DNA from: Streptomyces silaceus
Lineage (GTDB): Bacteria; Actinomycetota; Actinomycetes; Streptomycetales; Streptomycetaceae
NCBI RefSeq assembly: GCF_001419745.1
Contig: NZ_LIRJ01000135.1
Span: forward strand, 1 to 41,917
Reading direction: 5' to 3'
DNA length: 41,917 nucleotides
This document shows positions 33,160-40,483 of the stretch, piece by piece. Under the pieces are notes generated by a model. The model saw only the letters and a list, made by a program, of their open reading frames with translations, ran no database searches and was not told where the DNA came from. How positions within the stretch are numbered: position 1 is the stretch's first letter; every line of letters starts with the position of its first letter. Position numbers and translations under genes: made by a program.

Positions 33160-34920
33160 TCAGCGTCGGAGCTCCGGTGGCAGCTCCACCCACCGCCGCG
33201 GGGCGTCGTAGTCGAGGGCCGCCGAGCCGTCGCCGACGCGGAGCCCGGCCGCGCCGCAGGCGTAGGCGAGGTCCCGCACCCCGTACGGGGCGTGGTCGCC
33301 GTGCTGCCAGAAGCGGAAGTGCCAGTGCGCGGTCGCCTCCGCCTCGTCCGGCGGCAGCCCGATCTCCTCGTGCCGCACGATCTCGCCGTCCCGGGCCAGC
33401 GTGCCGTGCGTGCCGCCCTTGGGATTGAAGTACACCCCGTACGCGGACGTGCCCGCCGACAGGACCTTGAGGACGTCGTCGTCGGCGGGCATGTACGCCT
33501 GCTGGGTGATGACGCAGCCTCCGGGAGAGCCCGGCAGGGCGGTCACCCGCACGAAGTCGAGGTCGTCGTCGTAGTCCTGCTCGTCGTTCTCCTCGTCGAA
33601 CGGTGCCTCCTCCGGGCCGACTTGGGGGCAGCGCGCCGGGTCCCCGCCCAGGCGCCGGATCACCTCGTCCTCGTCCAGGTCGCGGACGAAGGCGATGCCG
33701 AGGCCCTCGGTCCACACGTCCCCCATGCCGAACGCCTTGATCAGCGCGTCCGCCGCGCGGAAGGCGGCCGCCTCGTCCTCCGGCAGCGGCACCGCGCCCG
33801 GCAGCCCCGCGACGAGCGGCGCGAGCGGCGTCGTCAGGAGCAGCCGGCCCGGCGACCAGGGGCCGCACTGCGGCGTCCACACGTCGGCTCCGGCGCCGAT
33901 CAGCAGCCGGATGCTCTCCTCGTCCACGGCGCAGGCGGCGTGCCACAGCGCCGTGCGTCCCTCCTCGTCGACGGCGTCGACCCGCGTGACGTGCGGGAGC
34001 AGCGCGGCCACGGCCTCGGCGCCGCCGCTCTCCGCGGCCCGGTGCAGCGGTGTGCCGCCCGCGGGGCCGAGGGTGTCGGGCGGAGCGCCGCCGGAGAGCC
34101 GGGCACGGATCAACTCCACGTCGCCCCAGTCCCGGTACCCCATGCCGCTCCAGTCGGCGCGCGGCGCATAGCGCCGCCGTGCCTCCTCCTGCTGCCTTAG
34201 CGCCGCACGCTGATGCCGGGACAGGGGAGGGGCGAGGAAGGACGGCGGGCCGCCCATGTGGCTCGTGATGATCATGCCCGGCTGTGTCTCCGGGTCCGGT
34301 GCCGGCAGGTCGGGCCATGCCTCGAAGGACCGCGCCGCCGCGGCGCGCAGCGCGCCCGCGTCGACGGGCGTGCTCGTCTCGGGGATGTCCTCGTCGGGCC
34401 ACTCCACCACCAGCCGCGTCTCGCCGAGGGGCGGCAGCTCCGGCAGGTACAGATCGACGTCGGTCTTGAACAGTGAGCGACGCGCGTAGTCCACGCCGGG
34501 GTCCAGCGGGATCAGCCCGGACGGCTCCTCCAGCCCCGCGGCCGCGGCCCGCAGCGCCGCCGGACCGAGGACGGACCCGCCACGGGACTCGTCGAGCGAC
34601 GTCACCCTGCGCCCGTCGGCCAGCAGGAGCCCCACCCGCAGACCGGACTGCCGCCCGGCCTCGTCCTCGCCCCTGTGCACGGGCCTGCGGACCGCCAGGT
34701 GCAGCGTGACCGAACGCGGCCACACGGACCAGCCGCGCACCACCACCTTCGCGGCGGGACCGGCACCGGCCACCGCGAGCTGCGACACGAGCACCGGCTC
34801 GAACCAGTCGCCGGGCGGCCGCTCCCGGCCCGCGTCCGCCTCCGGAGGGCCCTGCCTGAGTAACGCGTCACGCTGCCGCGCGGGCTGTTCCGGCAGCACC
34901 AAGTCGTCGAAGAATCCCAT
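33160..34920 (-). CDS. Ankyrin-repeat protein
   Basis: A 586-residue soluble protein starting MGFFDDLVLPEQPA. Residues 40-175 form a beta-rich domain I do not recognise. Two ankyrin repeats are clear at about 287-350 (GGTPLHRAAESGGAEAVAAL and GRTALWHAACAVDEESIRLL), and an acidic stretch (DEENDEQDYDDDLD) lies at about 425-440. It is cytoplasmic and likely protein-binding; the function is unknown. The start is uncertain. ATG 34920 matches the conserved-looking N-terminus but has no ribosome binding site, whereas an in-frame GTG at 34962, 14 codons upstream, has AGGAG at correct spacing. Leu20 is a TTA codon. It is divergent from the LuxR-type gene across a hairpin-rich region. Confidence 0.75.
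   Translation of the reverse strand: MGFFDDLVLPEQPARQRDALLRQGPPEADAGRERPPGDWFEPVLVSQLAVAGAGPAAKVVVRGWSVWPRSVTLHLAVRRPVHRGEDEAGRQSGLRVGLLLADGRRVTSLDESRGGSVLGPAALRAAAAGLEEPSGLIPLDPGVDYARRSLFKTDVDLYLPELPPLGETRLVVEWPDEDIPETSTPVDAGALRAAAARSFEAWPDLPAPDPETQPGMIITSHMGGPPSFLAPPLSRHQRAALRQQEEARRRYAPRADWSGMGYRDWGDVELIRARLSGGAPPDTLGPAGGTPLHRAAESGGAEAVAALLPHVTRVDAVDEEGRTALWHAACAVDEESIRLLIGAGADVWTPQCGPWSPGRLLLTTPLAPLVAGLPGAVPLPEDEAAAFRAADALIKAFGMGDVWTEGLGIAFVRDLDEDEVIRRLGGDPARCPQVGPEEAPFDEENDEQDYDDDLDFVRVTALPGSPGGCVITQQAYMPADDDVLKVLSAGTSAYGVYFNPKGGTHGTLARDGEIVRHEEIGLPPDEAEATAHWHFRFWQHGDHAPYGVRDLAYACGAAGLRVGDGSAALDYDAPRRWVELPPELRR
34861..34863 (-). other. TTA leucine codon in the ankyrin-repeat gene
   Basis: Codon 20 counted from ATG 34920 (context Asp-Ala-Leu-Leu-Arg; first Leu). 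Its early position suggests bldA-dependent translation. Confidence 0.88.
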
Positions 34921-35003
34921 GTCGGCATCGTGACAGGAGGGTCTGACAATCCACGTCGGCACGTTCGACTCCTGTGCTTCCCGTCGTCGGCGTGTCGATG
35001 CCG

Positions 35004-35043
35004 CCGGGCAGACCGCCGACGTCGGCGGCGGCGATCTGCCCGG
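35004..35043. promoter_or_regulatory. Nested inverted repeat in the ankyrin-LuxR intergenic region
   Basis: CCGGGCAGA (35004-35012) pairs perfectly with TCTGCCCGG (35035-35043). Between them lies a separate perfect 16-bp palindrome, CCGCCGAC/GTCGGCGG (35013-35028). The whole can form either one long imperfect stem or a double hairpin. It lies about 85 bp upstream of the ankyrin ATG. An operator or an RNA structure is possible. Confidence 0.5.
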
Positions 35044-35084
35044 ACTCCCCGGCGCGACGACCCACCATTCCTTCGCGCGGACGG

Positions 35085-35118
35085 CGGGGTGACCGGGTTC
35101 CCCCGACCGGTCACCCCG
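35085..35118. promoter_or_regulatory. 12-bp inverted repeat upstream of the LuxR-type gene
   Basis: CGGGGTGACCGG (35085-35096) and CCGGTCACCCCG (35107-35118) are perfect complements with a 10-nt spacer. Centre-to-centre spacing is about two helical turns, as for a dimeric or tetrameric regulator. A smaller repeat, ATCCC/GGGAT, lies at 35161-35178. The rest of the 34921-35299 intergenic stretch shows no gene and no clear -35/-10 pair. Confidence 0.5.
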
Positions 35119-35299
35119 GACCGTCGTACTGAACATACGAGGCCCGAGGAGCGCCCCGGTATCCCGAGATTCAGGGATGGCGCGCACCTGTTCCGTGGCC
35201 CTCGCGGGTGAACAAGCGCGCAAAGTAAGGGAGTTGATGACAGCTGCCGTGCCAGACTCGACGCAGGTCGCAGGAGGTGGATCCGACAAGGGGGATCCG

Positions 35300-36343
35300 A
35301 TGGGCTCGACGTACTCGGTGGACGCGGTGGCCCGCGACGCGCCGGAGGCCGCCGCACGCGCCGGCACCGTCGCGGAGCTGGGCGGCGAGCTCTCCCGGCT
35401 CCTGAGCCGGGCCGTCCCGCACGACGGATACCTGCTCACCGGCTTCGACCCCGTCACCGGAGCGCGCTGCTTCCTCGCCTGCGAGAACACCTACGACACG
35501 CGGGCGCGCCGCCGCATGGACCGCGCGGACGCGCTCGGCCGCACCCGCAGCCCCGTCGCCGAACTCATCGCCGGCGACTGCCCGGTGACCGTCCTCGGTG
35601 CCGGGGCGCCGGACGAGAGCCCGCAGGCGCGCAGGCTGCACCGCATCATGGCCGCCGACAGCTACGGCAGCGAGCTGTGCGTCGCGCTGACCGGGCGCGG
35701 TGTCACCTGGGGCGTGCTGGTCCTCCTCCGGGAGCGCGGCGCCAGGCCGTTCTCGCCCGCCGAGGCGGCGCGCGCGGCGGAGCTGGCACGGCCACTGGCC
35801 GACTCCGTACGGCGGTACGTGACCGACAAGCCGCTCAGCCCCCGCCTGGTCCACTTCCCGCTCAGCGTCGTCCTCGTCGACCGCGACGACCAGGTCTCCG
35901 GGGCGACCGCGGCGGGCCGCGACGCGCTGCGCGGACTCCTGCCCGGCGTCTATCCCGCCGGCGGTCAGGAGCGGTTCGGCTTCCTGTGGCACATCACGTA
36001 CACCGCGCGGCGCACGGCCGCACCGGCGATCACCCGCGCGCCCACCCCGCTGGGGTGGTTCTCGCTGCAGGCGCAGCCGCTCGACGGAGACCGGGCGGAC
36101 GACGTGGTGGTCACGCTCCGACCCGCCCCGGCCGCCGAGCTGTTGCCCGCGCTCGCCCAGTGGTACGGCATCTCCCGCAGGGAGCGCGCGGTCGTCGAGC
36201 AGGCCCTCCAGGGCCTGGCCGTCAAGCAGATCGCCCGCCGCCTCGGCCTGTCGCCGCACACGGTCAACGACCACTTCAAGGCGGTCTACCGCAAGACCGG
36301 GGTCACCGGCAGGGAGGAGCTGATCGCCTGCCTGGCGCAGTAG
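35300..36343 (+). CDS. LuxR-type helix-turn-helix transcriptional regulator
   Basis: A 347-residue protein with a large N-terminal domain and a C-terminal LuxR-type DNA-binding domain at about residues 285-345 (SRRERAVVEQALQGLAVKQI then GLSPHTVNDHFKAVYRKTGV). Residues 20-190 have the alternating strand/helix character of a GAF-like sensor, but no ligand residues can be named. No receiver domain, so it is not a classical response regulator. Start: ATG 35300 has AAGGGGG at 35288-35294 five bases upstream and is preferred; ATG 35237 and ATG 35177 are in frame. It is divergent from the ankyrin gene and may control it. The stop is 6 bp from the convergent stop of the next gene. Confidence 0.82.
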   Translation: MGSTYSVDAVARDAPEAAARAGTVAELGGELSRLLSRAVPHDGYLLTGFDPVTGARCFLACENTYDTRARRRMDRADALGRTRSPVAELIAGDCPVTVLGAGAPDESPQARRLHRIMAADSYGSELCVALTGRGVTWGVLVLLRERGARPFSPAEAARAAELARPLADSVRRYVTDKPLSPRLVHFPLSVVLVDRDDQVSGATAAGRDALRGLLPGVYPAGGQERFGFLWHITYTARRTAAPAITRAPTPLGWFSLQAQPLDGDRADDVVVTLRPAPAAELLPALAQWYGISRRERAVVEQALQGLAVKQIARRLGLSPHTVNDHFKAVYRKTGVTGREELIACLAQ

Positions 36344-36349
36344 ACCCGG

Positions 36350-36808
36350 TCACTGGCCGGGGGGCACCTGTACCGGGCGCCCCTCCAGGAGGGTCCGCTC
36401 CTGGGGCAGGACGGTGACGTGCATGACCGGCGACACCGCGCCGCCGCCGGTCATGCGCAGTTCGTTGCGGCCGACGAGGTCGAGGACGACCCGCAGGCCG
36501 TACGTGCCGCGCGCGGTCGTGTGCACCGTCGCGGGCAGGTCGACCCACCGCTCGCCCTGCTTCTGCTGGAGGGTGACGGGAGTGCCGGCCGGCAGACCCT
36601 CGCTGGTGCCCTCGATTCGGAACTGCTGAGAGGCACGCACGCTGTCCACCGAGGCGTGGGCGGTGAGCGCGGGACGGGGTGCGTCGGGCGTCGCCGTGGG
36701 GGCCGCCACGGTCGGCCGCGGGGCGGCGACCGCCGCGTCCGTCACCGGCCCCAGGAGGGCCGCCGCGACGGCGAGAGAGGAGAGGGCGGCGTACGCCGCG
36801 CGGTTCAT
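36350..36808 (-). CDS. Small secreted protein of unknown function
   Basis: About 152 residues from ATG 36808. The first 30 (MNRAAYAALSSLAVAAALLG and an Ala-rich stretch ending AAVAAP) form a Sec signal peptide with an Ala-x-Ala cleavage site. The mature part has a Pro/Ala/Thr-rich linker and then a roughly 95-residue beta-sandwich-like domain with VTLQQKQGERWVDL and TYGLRVVLDLVGRNELRM, which looks like an immunoglobulin-like or carbohydrate-surface fold, but no family can be named with certainty. A TTG at 36826 would add six residues. No cysteines are present in the mature part. It stands alone between a convergent LuxR-type gene and a 300-bp gap. Confidence 0.7.
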   Translation of the reverse strand: MNRAAYAALSSLAVAAALLGPVTDAAVAAPRPTVAAPTATPDAPRPALTAHASVDSVRASQQFRIEGTSEGLPAGTPVTLQQKQGERWVDLPATVHTTARGTYGLRVVLDLVGRNELRMTGGGAVSPVMHVTVLPQERTLLEGRPVQVPPGQ

Positions 36809-36965
36809 GGTCGGCTGCAGCTTCAAGGTGTCGTCCGTTCAGGTCGGGGGCCGAAGTGCGGACCCTCTGTCGGCTCAACATAGGCAAGGCCGGGCAAACC
36901 GCCGTGAAACGACTCGCACGGGAGGAGGGAACCGCGAGGGGGGCGAAGCCCTGGGGGAGGGAATG

Positions 36966-36998
36966 CCGCGTCCGCCGAGGCCGCGGTGCGGGACGCGG
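36966..36998 (-). terminator. Stem-loop downstream of the YdcF-family gene
   Basis: CCGCGTCC (36966-36973) pairs with GGACGCGG (36991-36998) around a 17-nt loop, 111 bp beyond the stop of the leftward gene at 37109. No T tract. It is a candidate terminator for the CDF/YdcF side. Apart from this and the repeats at 37040-37121, the 36809-37108 stretch holds no convincing gene. Confidence 0.35.
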
Positions 36999-37039
36999 TG
37001 GCGCGGGCCTTCGGGGCGCGGCGGCCGGCACCACCGGCG

Positions 37040-37121
37040 CGGTAGCGGCGCGCCTCGCACGTCCTGCCGGTCGGCCGTGCCTCGGGCGACCTGGCGGTCG
37101 GCCGCGCCTCAGACGTCCCAC
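37040..37121. repeat. Degenerate 27-bp tandem repeats at the 3' end of the YdcF-family gene
   Basis: CGGTCGGCCGTGCCTC (37068-37083) recurs 27 bp later as CGGTCGGCCGCGCCTC (37095-37110) with one mismatch. A weaker copy lies before them (from 37040) and a trace after them (from 37122). The third unit spans the TGA of the leftward gene at 37109. It looks like a decayed minisatellite. Confidence 0.5.
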
Positions 37122-38113
37122 CAGGCGGCCGTGCCGAGCGCCGCGAGCAGCAGACAGGCGCCGAAGTTGACCGTCTTGTGGGAGAGGAAGACCGCGACGA
37201 ACTCGCGGATCGTGGCGTTCGGCCAGAAGTAGGCGGCCGTGGGGGCGCCCACCACCTGGCCGTTCACGCCCGTGCGGCGGGCCAGGAGGGCCGCACGGAA
37301 GGCGTGGTAGTTGTTCGTGACGATCACGCAGCGGTGCCCGGGCCGCCGCTCGTCCATCAGCGCCCTGCTGAACGCGAGGTTCTCCTCGGTCGTGGCGGAG
37401 CGGTCCTCGCGCAGGATCCGGTCCGCGGGGAAGCCGCGCTCGGTGAGGTGGTCGGCCATCGCGTGGGACTCGGGCAGCTGTTCGTCGGGCCCCTGGCCGC
37501 CCGAGGTGATCAGCAGCGGATCGGCGCCGCGCGCCCGCTGTGCCTCGAACACCGCGCGACCGCGGTCGAGCCGGCTCGCGAGGAGCGGCGGTACGCGTGT
37601 GCCGCCGACCAGCCCGGAGCCCAGGACGATCACGAAGTCCACGGTGCCGCGCACCGGCATGCGGCTGTAGAGGAACGCGTACGCGATGAAGCACAGGAAG
37701 AGGAAGGAGACGTAGCAGACGAGGAGGAACGTGGTGCCGGTGATGATGATCAGCGGGCGCGAGCGTGTGCCGAACGCGGCGACGAGCAGCGCGATGACGC
37801 CGAAGATCGAGAGGCCCGCGAGGAGGGAGAGGAAGTTCGTGGGGCTCCGGCCCTCCTTGCGGACCATCTTCACGCCGTTGGCCGTGAGGAAGACCGCGAC
37901 GGCGAGGACGCCCAGCGAGGGCACCACCAGGATCAGCACCGTGACCACCTCCGCGACGCCCAGGGGAGCCCTGTTGAGCTCGTAGATCAAGCTGATGCCC
38001 AGAAAGGCCAGGGCGATGCCGAGGTAGACGGCGTTGCTGAAGCGGCGCCGGTCGCGCAGGACGCCGACGGCGAAGAGGGCGAAGAACAGTGCGGCGCCGA
38101 AATAGGCAAACAT
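37109..38113 (-). CDS. YdcF-family (DUF218) membrane protein
   Basis: A 334-residue protein. The first 150 residues form about five membrane segments and the rest is a DUF218/YdcF domain with VIVLGSGLVGG, LLITSGGQG, ADRILREDRSATTEENLAFS and VIVTNNYHAFRAALLARR, followed by a final hydrophobic segment. The family includes ElyC/SanA-like envelope proteins, and the fold can bind nucleotide-like ligands; a cell-envelope role is inferred, with no reaction assigned. The ATG at 38113 is preceded by a -10-like TATTAT ending 6 nt upstream and no ribosome binding site, which suggests a leaderless transcript. Confidence 0.87.
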   Translation of the reverse strand: MFAYFGAALFFALFAVGVLRDRRRFSNAVYLGIALAFLGISLIYELNRAPLGVAEVVTVLILVVPSLGVLAVAVFLTANGVKMVRKEGRSPTNFLSLLAGLSIFGVIALLVAAFGTRSRPLIIITGTTFLLVCYVSFLFLCFIAYAFLYSRMPVRGTVDFVIVLGSGLVGGTRVPPLLASRLDRGRAVFEAQRARGADPLLITSGGQGPDEQLPESHAMADHLTERGFPADRILREDRSATTEENLAFSRALMDERRPGHRCVIVTNNYHAFRAALLARRTGVNGQVVGAPTAAYFWPNATIREFVAVFLSHKTVNFGACLLLAALGTAAWWDV

Positions 38114-38150
38114 GTCCGAATAATAGGGGGCAAGGCGAAGGGGTGACCCC
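38114..38150 (-). promoter_or_regulatory. Candidate leaderless promoter of the YdcF-family gene
   Basis: On the complement, TATTAT (38125-38120) lies 6 nt before the ATG at 38113, so transcription would start at or beside the start codon. About 15 bp upstream of the hexamer is the near-palindrome GGGGTGACCCC (38140-38150), which overlaps the -35 position and may be an operator. No good -35 hexamer is visible. Confidence 0.4.
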
Positions 38151-38200
38151 CGGCTGGTGGGGGCGGCCGACCGGACTCGGCCGGGAGCGCGGCCGTACGC

Positions 38201-39121
38201 CTAGCCGTGCAGCGCGTCGGCGTCCTCCCGGTGCCCCTCCGGCTCCAGCTGGATCGTGGAGTGCGCCACGTCGAAGTGGTCGCCGACGCACCGCTGGAGC
38301 CGGCCGAGGAACTCCCCGTACCCGTCCGTGAGGGCCGCCTCCGTCACCACCACGTGGACGGTGAGCACCGGCATCCCCGAGGTGACCGTCCAGCCGTGCA
38401 GATCGTGCACGGCGACGACGCCCGGCTCCTCCAGGAGGTGCCGGCGCACCTCCTCCAGGTCGACGTCCTGCGGGGTCGCCTCCATGAGGACGTGCACGGA
38501 GTCCCGCAGCAGGCCGTAGGCGCGCGGCACGATCAGCAGGCCGATGACGATCGAGGCGATCGGGTCGGCGGCCTGCCAGCCCGTCAGCAGGATGATGAGG
38601 CCGCCCACGATGACGGCGACCGAGCCGAGCGCGTCGCCGAGGACCTCCAGATAGGCGCCGCGCAGATTGAGGCTCTTGTCCTTGGCGTCCCGCAGCAGCC
38701 ACAGGCCCACGAGATTGGCCAGGAGACCGCCCACCGCGACCACGAACATCAGGCCGCCCTTGACCTCCACCGGCTCACTGAAACGGCCGATCGCCGACCA
38801 GAGGACCCAGATGAAGATGGCGACGAGGAGCAGGGCGTTGAGGACCGCGGAGAAGATCTCCACGCGGTAGAACCCGAAGGTGCGCCGGGGCGTCGGCGCC
38901 CGCTGGGCGAGGGTGATGGCCCCCAGCGCCAGCGAGACGCCGACCGCGTCGGTCAGGCTGTGCGCGGCGTCCGCGAGCAGCGCGAGGCTGCCGGACAGGA
39001 GGGCGCCGACCACCTGGATGACGGTGATCGAGCCGCTGATGCCGATGGTCCACAGCAGGCGCTTGCGGTACGTCCCGCTGAGAGTGCCGCCCGCCGTGGA
39101 CGGGCCGTGGTCGTGCCCCAT
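38201..39121 (-). CDS. Cation diffusion facilitator (CDF) family metal transporter
   Basis: A 306-residue exporter with a short His-containing start (MGHDHG), six membrane segments and a C-terminal cytoplasmic metal-binding domain (about 210-306, with HDLHGWTVTSGMPVLTVHVV). The TM2 site is Asp51, His54 and Asp58 in ADAAHSLTDAVG. The TM5 site reads LEVLGDALGS: Glu159 and Asp163, where zinc/cadmium CDF proteins usually have His-x3-Asp. Zinc export remains most likely from overall similarity to CzcD/ZitB, but the Glu may shift the metal preference. ATG 39121 has no separate ribosome binding site, and a perfect 7-bp inverted repeat abuts it. It is 87 bp upstream of the YdcF-family gene. Confidence 0.88.
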   Translation of the reverse strand: MGHDHGPSTAGGTLSGTYRKRLLWTIGISGSITVIQVVGALLSGSLALLADAAHSLTDAVGVSLALGAITLAQRAPTPRRTFGFYRVEIFSAVLNALLLVAIFIWVLWSAIGRFSEPVEVKGGLMFVVAVGGLLANLVGLWLLRDAKDKSLNLRGAYLEVLGDALGSVAVIVGGLIILLTGWQAADPIASIVIGLLIVPRAYGLLRDSVHVLMEATPQDVDLEEVRRHLLEEPGVVAVHDLHGWTVTSGMPVLTVHVVVTEAALTDGYGEFLGRLQRCVGDHFDVAHSTIQLEPEGHREDADALHG

Positions 39122-39144
39122 GCCCGCGAGTGGAACACGCGGGC
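39122..39144 (-). promoter_or_regulatory. Inverted repeat abutting the CDF transporter start codon
   Basis: GCCCGCG (39122-39128) and CGCGGGC (39138-39144) are perfect complements around a 9-nt loop. In the leftward mRNA the hairpin would end at the base before the ATG and cover the place of the ribosome binding site. It may act in translation control or as an operator for a metal-responsive repressor. Confidence 0.4.
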
Positions 39145-39178
39145 ACGGGTGCCGCCACCGAAGGGTCGGCCAGTCGGG

Positions 39179-40270
39179 TCAGTGCACCCGGGGGGCCGCG
39201 CCGGCGTCGCGCTGGTGCGGGATGCCGAGCGGGGGCGGCAGCTCGCCCTGGTGGACGGTGACCGTGCGGGCGGGCGCGGGGACCCGGATGCCCTCGGCGC
39301 GATAGCGCTGGTGCAGGCGCTTGATGAACTCGTGCTTGATGCGGTACTGGTCGCTGAACTCGCCGACGCCCAGGATCACCGTGAAACTGATCCGCGAGTC
39401 GCCGAACGTGTGGAAGCGGATGGCCGCCTCGTGGTCGGGCATCGCGCCGGTGATGCCGGACATCACCTCGTCCACGACCTCGATCGTGACCTTCTCGACG
39501 TGCTCCAGGTCGCTGTCGTAGCTGACCCCGACCTGCACCATGATCGACAGCTCCTGCTCGGGGCGGCTGTAGTTGGTCATATTGGTGCTCGCCAGCTTGG
39601 CGTTGGGGATGATGACCAGGTTGTTGGAGAGCTGGCGGACCACGGTGTTGCGCCAGTTGATGTCGACGACGTAGCCCTCCTCGCCGCTGCTCAGCTGGAT
39701 GTAGTCACCGGGCTGCACGGTCTTCGCCGCGAGGATGTGCACGCCCGCGAAGAGGTTGGCGAGGGTGTCCTGCAGCGCGAGGGCGACCGCGAGACCGCCC
39801 ACGCCGAGCGCCGTGAGCAGCGGCGCGATGGAGATGCCGAGGGTCTGCAGGACGACGAGGAAGCCCATCGCGAGCACCACGACCCGCGTGATGTTCACGA
39901 AGATGGTCGCCGACCCCGCCACGCCGGACCGGGACTGTGCCACGGCCCTGACCAGGCCCGTGACGATGCGGGCCGCCGTGAGCGTGGCCGCCAGGATGAG
40001 CAGCGCGGTGAGCGTCATGGTGACGTTGCGCCCGGTGCGCGGGGTGAGCGGCAGCGCGCCCGCCGCGGCGGCGAGCCCGGCGGTGATGGCCGCGCAGGGG
40101 ACGAGCGTGCGCAGCGCGTCGACGATGACGTCGTCGCCGCTCCAGCGGGTCCGGCTGGCCCGCTCGCCGAGCCACCGCAGGAGGGTCCGCAGCAGCAGCC
40201 CCGCCGCGACGCCGGCGAGCACCGCGATGCCCGCCGTGATCCAGTCGTGCAGGGTGAGCGCGCGCGTCAT
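39179..40270 (-). CDS. Mechanosensitive ion channel (MscS family)
   Basis: A 363-residue channel with four or so membrane segments in the first 180 residues and an MscS beta and C-terminal domain. The pore-lining TM3 region reads LLTALGVGGLAVALALQDTL then ANLFAGVHILAAKTVQPGDY. The beta domain has GYVVDINWRNTVVRQLSNN and VIIPNAKLASTNMTNYSRP, which are hallmarks of the family. It releases solutes on hypo-osmotic shock. ATG 40270 has GGGAG about 9 nt upstream on the complement. It is probably transcribed from its own promoter in the 40271-40483 gap. Confidence 0.92.
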   Translation of the reverse strand: MTRALTLHDWITAGIAVLAGVAAGLLLRTLLRWLGERASRTRWSGDDVIVDALRTLVPCAAITAGLAAAAGALPLTPRTGRNVTMTLTALLILAATLTAARIVTGLVRAVAQSRSGVAGSATIFVNITRVVVLAMGFLVVLQTLGISIAPLLTALGVGGLAVALALQDTLANLFAGVHILAAKTVQPGDYIQLSSGEEGYVVDINWRNTVVRQLSNNLVIIPNAKLASTNMTNYSRPEQELSIMVQVGVSYDSDLEHVEKVTIEVVDEVMSGITGAMPDHEAAIRFHTFGDSRISFTVILGVGEFSDQYRIKHEFIKRLHQRYRAEGIRVPAPARTVTVHQGELPPPLGIPHQRDAGAAPRVH

Positions 40271-40308
40271 CGGCCCGCTCCCGCCGTACGGGGGAGGAAG
40301 CGCGGCGA

Positions 40309-40329
40309 ATACGCCCGCACGCGGCGTAT
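40309..40329. promoter_or_regulatory. Inverted repeat upstream of the MscS gene
   Basis: ATACGCC (40309-40315) and GGCGTAT (40323-40329) are perfect 7-bp arms with a 7-nt spacer, about 40 bp upstream of the ATG at 40270. It is more AT-rich than its surroundings and fits an operator. The remainder of the 40271-40483 gap shows no gene. Confidence 0.45.
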
Positions 40330-40483
40330 GTGATGTGTCGTCACCTTGTGATACCTGCTCGATTCCGGGGGAAAGCGGTCACGCCGGGACGAGGGCTCGG
40401 TCCGGCGCTGAGCCATCCTGCCGCATCCGTGCACGACGGTCGCACATACCCCCACCTGGATCTTCACAGGTTGGCCGGATCCG

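Noticed and set aside
36679..37170. A + strand gene in the gap before the YdcF-family gene
   Set aside because: Low-complexity Arg/Pro/Gly translation, no family resemblance, and it runs through the secreted-protein start and the tandem repeats.
38207..40333. A 708-codon + strand frame opposite the CDF and MscS genes
   Set aside because: The - strand genes carry clear family motifs; this frame is an Asp/His/Arg-rich shadow.
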